Shown: in pieces, positions 22,631 through 33,652 of the stretch
Position numbering within the stretch: the stretch's first letter is position 1
How the letters are laid out: the number at the start of each line of letters is the position of its first letter
Notes under the pieces: generated by a model
Databases searched by the model: none
What the model was told of the DNA's origin: nothing
The model's input: only the letters and a program-made list of their open reading frames with translations
Made by a program: the position numbers and the translations under genes
From: Triglochin maritima
Lineage: Eukaryota; Streptophyta; Magnoliopsida; Alismatales; Juncaginaceae
DNA: 64,000 bases
NCBI GenBank assembly: GCA_963682175.1
Contig: OY821772.1
Location: 45,282,925 to 45,346,924, forward strand
Direction: 5' to 3'

Positions 22631-24010
22631 AGAAATGTGAATGTTGCAGTGGATGTGTGGATATACAAGTATATCTGAGAGAAAATGGTAGTATCGATTG
22701 AAGCTTGTGCAACATCTCCTGAGATGATTTGGACACCTCTAACATAGACTTCTGGAAACACAAGTGAGAAATGGTACTTTGTGTTGGATTTTAGGCCTTT
22801 ATCGATATTGATTTTGATAATTAATCAAACTAATCTTAATTAATCAACCTAATCAATCAAAGAGGACAAACATGATTACATACATTGCATTTATACTTGT
22901 ATGTTTGCAAATCATATTAATAGTTTGATCAAAATTATCAAGAAAATGAACATTGAGATAAAGACTTAATATTGTAACAAAGCTTTGGATCAAAACTTGT
23001 AATTTTTCATTTATTGAGTCCAATAAGATTAAACTCGAGCACTAGGATTCTGTTACAGCCATGTTTGGTCAACCGAATACCTAATGGATAATTGAACTTC
23101 TCATCAATAGCCGTTAGGATGCTCTCTGGTCGCACGACCGAATGACATTCGGTCGACCGAATCACCTTGGACCGGTCACAATTGAATTTTGCCGTAGAGC
23201 CTAATTGACTTGTCCAATTTCGGACGACCGATCTCTTATCAGACAACCGATTCCTTCTTGGTCTTTGACGCGCAATGGCTATTTTCAAGTGGCATATGAC
23301 CGTTGCCTACAACGGACATAGAAATGTAAATGTTGTGGTGGATGTGTGGATATACGAGTATATTTGAGAGAAAATGGGAGTAGTATCCATTGAAGGTTGT
23401 GCAACATCTCCTAAGATGATTTGGACACCTCTAACATAGACTTCTGGAAACACCAGTGAGAAATGGTACTTTGTGTTGGATTTTAGGTCTTAATATATAT
23501 TGATATTGATGATTAATCAACTTAATCTCAATCAATCAACCTAGTCAATTAAAGTGGGCAAACATGATTACATACATTGCATTTATACCTGTATGCTTGC
23601 AAATTATCTTAATAAGTTGATCAAGATTATTAAGAGAATGAGCATTAGGACAAATACTCAAGATTGTAACAAAATTTTGGACTAAGACTTGTAATTTTCT
23701 ATTTATTGAGTCCATAGGAATATATGGTTAAATGTAAACTTGAGCACTAGGTTTCCGTCTCGGCCATGTTCGGTCAACCAAATACCTAACGGATAACCGA
23801 ACTCTTCTCATCAGTAGCCGTTAGGATGCTCTCTGGTCAGACGATCGAATGACATTTGGTCGACCGAATCGCCTTGGAACAGTTGCATTTGAATTTGCCT
23901 TAGAACCTAATTGACTTGTCCAATTTCGAATGACCAATCTTTTATCGGTCAACCGATTCCTTCTTGGTATTTGGCGCGCAATGACTATTTTCACGTGGTA
24001 TATGACTATT
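22631..24010. repeat. Tandem duplication of about 690 bp spanning an LTR junction
   Basis: Two direct copies, 22631-23319 and 23320 to about 24010, align with scattered differences. Each copy contains about 150 bases of host intron ending in CTTTG followed by about 540 bases of LTR beginning TGTTGGATTTTAGG. Because both copies include the same host-LTR junction, the duplication must have happened after the LTR inserted. Confidence 0.85.
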
Positions 24011-24906
24011 GCCTACAACATACATTTGAATTTTGAACCATAACTATTAGCGTAAAACTTGTGCCTCTTTCTGTCATCCTAATGGACGATGGTCTACCAA
24101 ACTAGCATAAGCTTGAAAACAACTAGTCTTCACTGTTATATTGAAACGGTGCACCGAACTCCTTTTGGTAAACTGATTTCGATAAATCTATTGGTTGAAA
24201 TTGAAGTCGTTTTCTAAAACAACCAAACGGTTATCCGAATGTCATTTGGTATATCGAAACACTTTTGTTGTGGAAGATCGTTTACACTTAGGTCGACAGA
24301 ACCATCTCAGAAGTCTACCTGAGCTTAAATCACATCTTGATTCTCGTTGGTCAAAACTTCACCAAACTCTCCCAATGGTTCTATTTGCTTCGAAACCTAT
24401 ATAAGTCTCATTTAAGAGACACAAACAAGAACTCTACACTCTCAATTCATCTATACACTTTGTGCTCTCAATTCCCAAACTTTCAAAACTCAAATACACT
24501 CAAAGCCAAACTTCACAACTTGCATATCAATTCTCAATCCTATATCCAAGTGTACTCAAGTTAGAATGTTTAGATAGTAATTCAACTTACTGATCCAAGA
24601 ATCACCAAATTATTGTAAAACTTCGAGGAAACTCACTCTTGGGTTGTGAGATGAGACACGAGCGATACGATGATTGTCCATGATGCTCGGTGTTGTAGTG
24701 GTGTTATTCTCAGCTCGGAAAGGAAATTGGTAAGCGGGACTCAGAGGATCGAACGAGACTTGCGTTGAGGATTAGGACTGGGTGTGGTAACAAACCTCTC
24801 TAAATCTCCGGTGTCGAATTGTGGTTTGCATGTTCTTTCTTTAAATCTCTAATTTACTGTTTAATTCCACATTTACATCGTAATTAAAGGGTCATCGATC
24901 CTAACA
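22782..24906 (+). mobile_element. Solo LTR in a kinase B intron, original LTR 23474-24906
   Basis: The LTR begins TGTTGGATTT and ends GATCCTAACA, and it is bounded by the 5-bp duplication CTTTG (22777-22781 on the left, 24907-24911 on the right; a second left copy at 23469-23473 comes from the tandem duplication). The unduplicated LTR would be about 1433 bp. A TATA-like CTATATAAG near 24398 suggests plus orientation. GGTCGACCG-type strings appear near 23150 and, in altered form, near 23860. No internal coding region remains. It sits between exons 11 and 12 of kinase B. Confidence 0.85.
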
Positions 24907-26756
24907 CTTTGGGGTTGGATCAAGGAGAAGGCTTAAAGAAAGCTACTTGGCCCCTTGAGATATTCTGGTATGGTCTCAAACCATACTTGATTGGTTTTGC
25001 TTTCAATGTGAGTTACAATACTTCATTATTTGCATTCATTTTTTAAAGTAACTATCTTTTACACATAGATATGTCATTTGTTGAAATAAGTATTAGCCCA
25101 GTATGGAAAAAAACATAGTAGCAGATCCCACCTTCTAGTTAGCATAGACTAAGATTAACTTTGGAGGAAGAAATTAAAAGATAATTCAAGTGTTGAAATT
25201 TATCCACATGCATAAAAAGTTGGTTTTATACAGGAGCATATTGAATGAGACAATTTATGGACCGTCATTAAGATTTACTTTAGTTTTTATTTCTAGTATA
25301 CCCAAGTAATTTGGGATTAAGATTTTGTTGTTACTGTGTAAAAGCTTATAGGTTACCATGCAATTAAGCTTGAATAAGGTTGCCCTCATCTGAAAATTCA
25401 CTGTACGCATATTTTCACACGCTCACATATATGTTTGAGAATTTTTCAATGCCTAGTTATTCTTTATTCTATACAGGAACCTTGTTTCCTGAAAATATAC
25501 ATTTTTTGTACGTTATGCAGTTGTGACCAAACATACCCTTTTTTGAGGCTTAGTATTAGTAAATGCACTAAAAATTACAAATTACATTTTGTGAAAGTGT
25601 ATCTTTTATTTGTCATTAGCAATATTTGTTTTTCTTCTTAAAGTATCTTTATGGTGTAAATGACACAAGAAAGCCCAAGGGTTTTTACATACCTCGTGAA
25701 TATAGTTCCACAATGTACATGGCATTTTTCTCAATAGGGTTATAAAAATAATGATCTAACATATTTGGAAATTGACAACAGGAAGACACAACAGCGAAGG
25801 TTAAATCATGAGATGTTTCAAGGTTGAAAGTTCGAAGAAAAATATAAGACGATCAGTAAAAAGACTCACAGAATTTTCAGTTTCATGCTACCAAGGTAAG
25901 TAGGAAGCTTTCCAGAAATAGAGCAATTCCGTAGAGTCCTAAGGTGTTTCAAAAAAAGATCTTTACCAATAAATGCACCAAAAATTCCAAGTTAAATGCT
26001 TAGTTGTAAAATAAGTAAGTATGAATACAGATGTGTCAGGTTCGTCATATTTTTCAGAGGTGGAAAGCTCCCATCGCCTTTAAAATCAGACACGAGCCTA
26101 CAAACGAGAACGTGTTAGCTGTGAGAGTATGTGGCATGGAACTTCAACTATATGAAAACTAAAAAAAATCCGAAAATTGAAACTGAATTCGACTTACAGT
26201 TGAATTAACTTGGTCAAAGTTGAAAAGATTGAAGGAAAAGGCCCTTCCAAGGACGTCCCCTGCAAATGTCTAGAAGAATAATTGAATGTCATATTTGATA
26301 GTGAAAAAACGCCCAGAAGAGAACAAAACAAAAGCTAGACAGGGTATGTGATAAAGAAAAGAATATCAAGAGGTATGTACAATCTTCCCAGTTTTGTCCA
26401 GTTTCCAATAAAATTGGGAATTTTCCCTGATATCTCGTTCCCATCAAGCCTTCTGCAAGAGATACGATAAGCTTAAGAATTCCATAGTCTAGAAATTTGT
26501 TGCATATCTTCTGTTTGTGATGTATGTTGTAAAATGTATCCATTAGTAATATATGTGTTTCATAGTATGTGATCGTAACAGTCCGTAGACCAACAAGAAG
26601 CAAGAACTATAAACATACAGATCTTTCAAATTTTTAAGATCGCCCAATGAATTCGGAAGCTCTCCAGTAAGTAAATTTGCACCAAGAATCCTGATTTTCA
26701 AATCAATAATAATTAAAATTAAGATGAAAACGAAGATAGCCAAATTCAACAATAAC

Positions 26757-26779
26757 ACAAACACACACACACACACAAT
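26757..26779. repeat. CA microsatellite in a kinase B intron
   Basis: A run of about ten CA units lies in the intron between exons 6 and 7 of kinase B. The same intron of A and C lacks a long run, so the tract expanded in B only. Confidence 0.85.
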
Positions 26780-28314
26780 ACAATAACTTACAGCCTTGTC
26801 AGGTTAGCTAAGCGCCCAAATGATTTTGGAATGGGTCCTTGCAACAAGTTGTTCTCCAGAACACTTCAATCAATCCCAAAATAGAAAAATAAAAACGCAA
26901 AAAAGGTAATGCGCAAACAAGCAAATAGTAATAAAAAATCTACAGTGATTCGAGAGATGCAATGTTTCCAATCTCCTCCGGTATAGGTCCTGATAAGAGA
27001 TTCCCTCCGAGGGATCTACATTACAACAACAACACAATTAAATCTAATGTAATTAAGAAGCAAACCCTGAATCTTGGGTTTCAAAAGAACAGAGTTGGAA
27101 AAGGAAGTACAAGTTAAGAAGGGGAAGTGAACCCCATTCCTTGGGGATCGAACCATTGATGTAGTTGCGAGTCAGATCACTGCAAGAAATCGCTCATTAA
27201 AACCGACCAAAACAGGAGCAAAAATAATGGGAGAAAAATTGCACTCACAATTCCACCAGTGATGTGAGATTCGCGAGTTCGGGCGGGAGAACACCCGTCA
27301 GGTTCTGTGACTTGAGCAATCTAGTAAATCATGTTCCAACATTGTAATTAAACGGGTCTGTGTCACTTGAAATTAAGACATTTTAGAGTTGATATTTGTA
27401 AATCAAACTAATCACATGTATTCTTATTTCTTAATTTATAACGTGTAAAATTTTAGGTTAATTCAAGTTAATTTCACCGTTAATCTAAAATATTCATATT
27501 TAAACGGTTGAAATTTATTGAATTTCAAGGTGGTTGAATCAAAATCTTCAATAGATTATTTGATCTCAAAATTTTACCACATGTTCTTTATATATGTTAT
27601 ATGTTACCCATAAAATTTTATAGATAAAAATTAATGGGAAGTGAATGAAAACGAGGTGTCACAATCAGTATGACTATAAAAACTCGTACGGCCCCCATTA
27701 GTCTCTTTTTTTAGTCTCATATAAAGTTATTAACTAAGATAACCCCAACAAGTTGAACGCTTGAATATACCCGTCGATGAGGTATTTGAACAAAGAAAGA
27801 AACTTAACTAGCTTTAAGCTTAGTTACGGGGAACCAAAGCTGACAGAGAAATTGTCCTTGATTGTGGTAACAATAATTAAAGTACTAGAACCATGTGTAA
27901 CCATGACCAGGGTCAACCCTGTCATGAGCCCAGGGTCAACCCGGTCATGACCCATCACTCTCTTCTCTCTCTTCTACATCAATTTTCTTTCTTATCTACA
28001 TTAGTTTTCTCTCTTCCCAACTTATTTTTTTCTCTTTCTAATATTATTGACCTCTTAACCACAACCCACCACAACTCATCTCTCTCCTCCTACTCATCTT
28101 TTATTTTCACTCACTTTTATTTTATTCCAAAATCAATTATATTTACCCAAAACACTAGTAATTCAAACAAAATATATATTAATTAGCAAATTATTATTAT
28201 TATTAATAAAACAAAATACATATTTATTTAAACGATCGTACGTAGCACAATACAACAAAATATTACATTACCTAAATTTCATTAAAATGAAAATGCATAC
28301 TAATAAAAACACAA

Positions 28315-29623
28315 TTAATTTTTGCTTCGTCCGAATCGTTGCCATATGTGGTCGATCAAGTCGGATCTGAGGGCGAGATGTGTGCTTCTTTCACAAATGC
28401 GGTCTCTGTTGTCCATGTACGCAATAATCTCCATAACACGACCGGTGGAGAACCGATTTGAACCTGGAGTTGATGTGTCGCTTAAGTTGGACGGGAGGTC
28501 ATGCTCAAACTCTGTTGTATCATAAATAATGGAATACGAGTCTCGTTCGTCCTCCATTATGTTGTACATTATGATGCACGCAGTGATAATCTTGTTGAGG
28601 AGGTCAATTTCCACGGAAGAGAGTGAGCTTTTATGATTGCCCACCGTGACTGCAGCACTCCAAATGCGCGTTCTACATCTTTACGCGCTCCTTCCTGGAA
28701 TTGTGCAAATAACCAGTCTTTAAGAGATTGAGGCAGTACTTCACGAAGTTTGCCCACTGCAGATAAATATCATCTATAAGGTAATATCTCATATTATAAG
28801 GGCAATCGTTGACTGAGTATTGGATGGTAGGCGCGTGTCCTTCTAACACGTCAGTAAAAATAGGAGACCGCTGAAGGACGTTCATATCGTTACAAGACCC
28901 TGGAATACCGAAGAAGGAATGTCATATCCAGTTGTCGTAGGATGCTACATCCTCTAGGATAACAGTGGGTTTTCCGTTTCGTCCTTGGTATTGTCTTTTC
29001 CAAGAAGCCAGACAATTTTTCAATTACCAGTGCATACATTCGATGCTCCCCATCATTCCCAGAAAACATCGTTCCTTATCAAAGCATAGTAGTCTTGCCA
29101 AGTTCTCTGATGTGGGCATTCTCAGATATTTGACACCAAAATTGGCTATGACCCTTCTACAAATTTTTGGAGCGACTTTCTTACTGTTCCCTTGCTCATC
29201 TGTAGGTACTCGTCCACATTATCAGTTGCTACGCCATAAGCTAACATCCGTAGAGCTGTAGTTATTTTTTTAGTCCTGATATTCCAAATCGACCAGTGGC
29301 GTCCGACCTTCGTTAGAAGAACACATCGGAGGCCTCAACAACGTTCGATATTCGGAGGAATACATGCTTACTCATTCTAAACCTTATTCTGAAAATACGA
29401 TGACCATACACAAGATCGTCAGCAAAATAATCAGAAAAAGTTGAGCGTAACCTATTTCTCGATCTTTATCGGTAGTTATTGTCCTTCCAGCTTGATGTCG
29501 CATTTTTACAGGTGGACGAGATATCGACAACGAAATGTATTCCCTTACTTCAGTGGTTAGTGTGTTTCACTCATCGTCAGAACTCTCATCAGTTGAGGAG
29601 GAAATACTACTCAAAGAAGACAT
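28315..29623 (-). pseudogene. Harbinger transposase, near full length, with stops and frameshifts
   Basis: Reading from a Met at 29623 on the minus strand, conserved blocks occur in order: REYISLSISRPP, RFRMSKHVFLRI, a YGVATDNVDEYLQMSKGT segment, then NGKPTVILEDVASYDNWI, PIFTDVLEGHAPTIQYSVND, YYLIDDIY and finally QEGARKDVERAFGVLQSRWAII, which is strongly typical of plant Harbinger DDE transposases. The C-terminus (MEDERDS, HLALRSDLIDHIWQRFG) is also present. At least four in-frame stops and several frame changes break it, so it is inactive. The domain order shows that the element once encoded its own nuclease. Confidence 0.85.
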
Positions 29624-29669
29624 CTTGAAGGATGAAGAATATGATGAACGACTATGGAGAAATGCCTTA

Positions 29670-29925
29670 CCCCCCCCCCCCCCCCCCCAAATTTAAACAT
29701 TGTAGCCTCATGAAACTTTAATTGAATGCTTTTACTCTTGTCTGGGAATCTGTCAGGATATTGTAGCCTTGTGAAACTTTACTTAAATACGTTCTACTCT
29801 TGTTTGAGAATCTGTCAGGATATTGTAGCCTCGTGAAACTTTACTTGAATGGTTTCAAACTTTGTCTGGGAATCTGTCAGGATACTATAGCATTGTGAAA
29901 TTTTAATTGAATGCTACAAAATTGA
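29670..29925. repeat. 19-base poly(C) tract and 61-62-bp minisatellite between divergent Harbinger ORFs
   Basis: A homopolymer of 19 C (29670-29688) is followed by about 3.6 tandem units of 61-62 bases starting at 29699, 29760, 29822 and 29883. Each unit begins ATTGTAGCCT and ends TCTGTCAGGAT. The array fills the region between the two divergent ORFs, where a bidirectional promoter would be expected. Confidence 0.9.
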
Positions 29926-30006
29926 GACTTCAATTGGAGTCTATAATTACCACCAACATCCACCTAACTCATCACACATCAACTTCATTTCAAAACTTTG
30001 CTCACT

Positions 30007-31363
30007 ATGTCTTCTTCTGACAACAACAATGATCCCCGGGAAAGATCTCCCCAACTCACCGTCTCTTTGATGGACAAGGATTTACTCAGTACTCTGAACC
30101 ATCTCCCTACTACCGTCCTCTCAATCCACACTCGCAAGACCCTTACTACGACAGTAGCTCCCAACATCCACTCTCTCAAAACCCTTACTACGATAGTAGC
30201 TTCCAACATCCACCATCTCAAAACCCTTACTACAGTAGTAGCTCCTAATATCCACCACCGCAACACCTTCATTACGAGGGTAGCTACCAACCCTTTCCTC
30301 AACATCCACCGCCGCAAAATCGTCACTATGGAGGTAGCTCCCAATCATATCTCAATCCCGACCCATTCCAGATTTATTCCCAGTTGCTGAGTAGTGACTC
30401 CAGTAGGAACGAGACTCATGATGAGGTAGACCATTGCCCCATTGGACTGTCTCAAGGCCCACCCAAACATACAACCAGACCCTTGAAGACCAAAAAGGGT
30501 TGGTCATACCTGGAGGACGAGGCCCTCGTTTCTTCCTACATGTCCATCAGTTGCGATACAGTTGTGGGGACAAACTAGCGAGCTTCACTTCTTTTTGAGA
30601 AAAGTTAAAAAAATGTACGACGAAGCGCGCCTAACTAATGACTACCTCACTGCTAGAAACTAAGACTCCATCAAAGGTCGTTGGAGGATGATAAGTTCGT
30701 CAACAATCAAGTGGGCTGACAGCCTTGATGAAGCGACACGATGGATGATAAGTGGGCAGAACGAGGATGACGTCATTAACAAGCTCATTTGATTTGCGAG
30801 TGTACTCACAACACTGCCTTCTTGTACACCCACACGTGGAGAATGCTGAAACAATACCCGAAGTGACATTCTATGCTCTCCGTACAAATTCAGAACCCTC
30901 CAAGTCAATACACAAGCAAATCTCACTTGAGAGGGGAAAGTACTTCGACCGGACCTTCCTCTGGGTCCCCCAATAAACAGAGTCGTACTAAGCCATCTGG
31001 AGAGGAACGATACGAAAGCTCGCCTCCTACTTTTTCTCCGACAATCCCTGAATTTATGTCACCTCCTCAACCACGTCCTACGGGTATACAAAAAAACAAA
31101 AAGAAGGTAAAGTGGTAGCAGAGGACCCTGAAGATGAGGCTACAGACTTGGCTGCTCGTCTTGCTTACAACACGACGGTAAAAGATAAAAAAGGTTGCGT
31201 GTAAAGAACAGAAGTTGGAGTACCAAAGGCAAGGAGATGAGAAGAGCCGTATGGATTTAAAGTATCAGGTATACCTACAACTTCTGAAGCTTAAAGAGAG
31301 AGAGGTTTGCTGACTGATGAGGACGAAGTACAACTAACCAATATCCGTAAGGAGTTGAATTAA
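30007..31363 (+). pseudogene. Harbinger ORF1 protein (Myb/SANT-like DNA-binding), broken
   Basis: The start MSSSDNNN lies at 30007. A frame change leads into a Gln/Pro/Tyr-rich repeat in which QNPYYDSS-type units recur about four times (about 30140-30330) with one stop. Then comes the SANT-like trihelix segment (KKGWSYLEDEALVSSYMSISCDTVVGTN, then VKKMYDEA, IKGRWRMI) and a charged tail (GEERYESSPP, KSRMDLKYQVYLQLLKLKERE) to the stop at 31363. Plant Harbinger elements encode just such a protein, which binds the element ends and brings in the transposase. Several stops and shifts make this copy non-functional. Confidence 0.8.
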
Positions 31364-33652
31364 TAAGTGTGTTAATGTAATTTAATTTCGATTTAAGTGT
31401 TATAATGTAGTTTATTTTCAATTTAAGCGTTGTAATGTAGTTTATTTTCAATTTAAGCGTGCTAATGTAGTTTAATTGCAATTTAAGCGTTTTAATATAC
31501 TTTTATTTCAATTTAAGGGTTGTCTCTTCCTAATTTCAATTTAACCGTTACATTATAGTCTAATTTCGGAAACTAAGTAATTTTAAGTTAATTATCGTAA
31601 TTAATCTAATTCAAATTTAATTTCAAAAATATTAACAATCGATCGGAACCCAGACTTTTTTAAAGTTATTCCAGTTATTTTAAATAAATCTTAATAAATA
31701 CTCAACTATTTACAAAATAATACCTCCAAATCACTTAAACCCAATTATAAACAAAAAAAAATTAAAACAAAAAAACCAACCAACAGGAACACCTTCCAGG
31801 AGCGACTGGGTCATTTGAACGACCAGGTCTCTGACCGGGTCTGGGACAACCCAGTCGCCGCAGGGTCGTCCGGGTAGGACAACCCCGTTAATGGTGGCCT
31901 AATGAGATTTCCACAAGTTGAGATATGTTAAATAGGTACATGTGAGTGACGTGGCAGTCGGTGTTGTTGACGCCGCAGTTGCTACATGTGAGGTTTCTAA
32001 CGACGAAGGTTCCGGTGGGCACAATGTTCCACGTTCGGCTTTCCAGACCACAAGGATTAGCGCGGAAATCCCACCCGATCTTCAGCTTCGCGTCCACTAT
32101 CTTTAGGGTTGCAACTGCAACACAAATTAAATTACACAACAGAACAGAAAAGATTATTAGTACGACGCAATAGATCTAAGAGCATGGGCTTTGGCTCATC
32201 CACTGCTCTATAGTCTATTCTCTCTAACAAAGTTATTATTGGAAAATCGCATTAACATTTTTAATTATAAATAAAATAAATTTCAGTTAACATCCCTTCC
32301 CTTATGTTTAATAGGTGTAAGACAATAGAGATTGGAGTGTAATTGTTAGCTTAAAGTTTATGTTGAAATGCTGATTTATACTGGCTTATATGCTTAAAGA
32401 GATCATTGTAATAGGCTATTATGGTGAGTATGAGCTTGATGTAATGAGCCTGGCAAGGTCGGTCGAGAAAGCTCATCTTGTTATTGTACTAGGCTCTATG
32501 TGGACCATACGCTTGCAACCACCTAACAACTTACATTATAGATACAAAAACATCTCCTTCAATTTCAAGATGAGAGGAAAAGATTGCTTCCATCTATTTT
32601 CTTCATTTGCTCTTTAGATCTTATTAACACGGAGAAAGAAAAAAAACAATCCCGGTCACACGTGCGGAATAGTATTAAACAAATAGTACCACATTGTTAA
32701 ACACAAGTTGTGTGCAATACTTTATAATATAGTTGAATCGATTACCTTTAACCTAAATGATTAAGTTTTGTTGAAGTGATGAACCAATCAAATTTCACAA
32801 AAAATAAGATCTAAAAAACAAACGAAGAAGATCAATGGAAACGGTTTCTTCCTCTCACTTTGTTGAGGTGGTCAACGATAAAAGTAAGGTGATAGTAGAA
32901 AGTAGACGTAAGATAAGAATTACTTATCTATTCTTTTCTATTAAATCTGAGGTGCGATCATTGATTTTGTCTACTTCGGGATTAAAGATCTATCGAATGG
33001 ACCGGTCCGAATTTATTACAGCAACTCAAATCATATATCTGTGTTGTAGATCTAAAACACTATTTGTGTTAATACACTGTCGTAGATATTGAAACATAAC
33101 TAATATGTGCTTTGTACGATAATTCTCAAACTAAATTACCTGGAAGTTTTTTGGCGGGGTTTGTGTGGTCTCTACACCTGATTTTAATTATAACCAACGT
33201 TTGTTACATTAAGATCTTGTAAGCAAACTACTCGGTGTTAAAATCCTCATTTCGTGGAACATTAGTACCTCTATTTTCCTCCAAAAGAATCCTATCAAAG
33301 GCATAAAATATGTGCAAGTATAGCTCCCAAAATTGATGAAAGAACAACATTGAAAAATTCAGAATTTTTGAACTGACAACAAGAACAGTAAGCAACTAAC
33401 TAACTAACAGTATAAGTTTTTCTACTGAAACATGTCAACTGCCATAACATCCTAAAGCATTGATTTTTTTTTATCTCACGTACTTTCCTCATCAGCAAGT
33501 GTCTGTGGTCCTGTCGGCATTGGTGTCCGTACCGATGCTGGTGCCGGTCCTGGAGCTGAAACCGGTGCCTTTTGTGCTCCTGCGAAGTATGGACACAACA
33601 AAAACACCAAAAAACATGCCGAAAGGAGGTTCGATGTTGCGGTAGTCATCAT

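Larger units (their letters stand above)
27885..31899. mobile_element. PIF/Harbinger transposon, about 4.0 kb, with both ORFs, decayed
   Basis: Two divergent coding remnants define the element: a transposase on the minus strand (28315-29623) and a Myb/SANT-type ORF1 on the plus strand (30007-31363). The right end is CCCCGTTAATGGTGGCC followed by TAA; the left end carries a related but eroded ACCATGTGTAACC. Outer blocks rich in CCGGGT/GACCAGG and the pyrimidine tract near 27960-28080 match the two shorter elements at 4064-4526 and 15360-15881, so these form one family. It sits in intron 2 of kinase B, about 40 bases from the donor site of exon 2. The left border is approximate. Confidence 0.8.
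18401..33652 (-). pseudogene. Kinase B: LRR-malectin receptor-like kinase, 24 exons, one-base frameshift in exon 9
   Basis: Exons in transcript order: 33484-33652, 31940-32114, 27249-27320, 27111-27179, 26944-27015, 26792-26863, 26619-26690, 26381-26452, 26197-26269, 26029-26097, 25870-25938, 22077-22154, 21917-21982, 21744-21809, 21624-21662, 21471-21520, 21033-21403, 20613-20808, 20390-20530, 20135-20256, 19824-20034, 19372-19609, 19107-19257, 18401-18739. Exon 9 is 73 nt where A and C have 72; the extra base shifts the frame and exon 10 stops after its third codon, leaving about 285 residues. Everything else is conserved, including the signal peptide, LRRs, malectin domain, membrane helix and kinase motifs ([30 protein letters not shown]). 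Without that base the product would be about 1016 aa. A sequencing error cannot be excluded. The start chosen is the MMTTATSN methionine, matching paralogues. A Harbinger element and a solo LTR occupy two introns. Confidence 0.8.
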
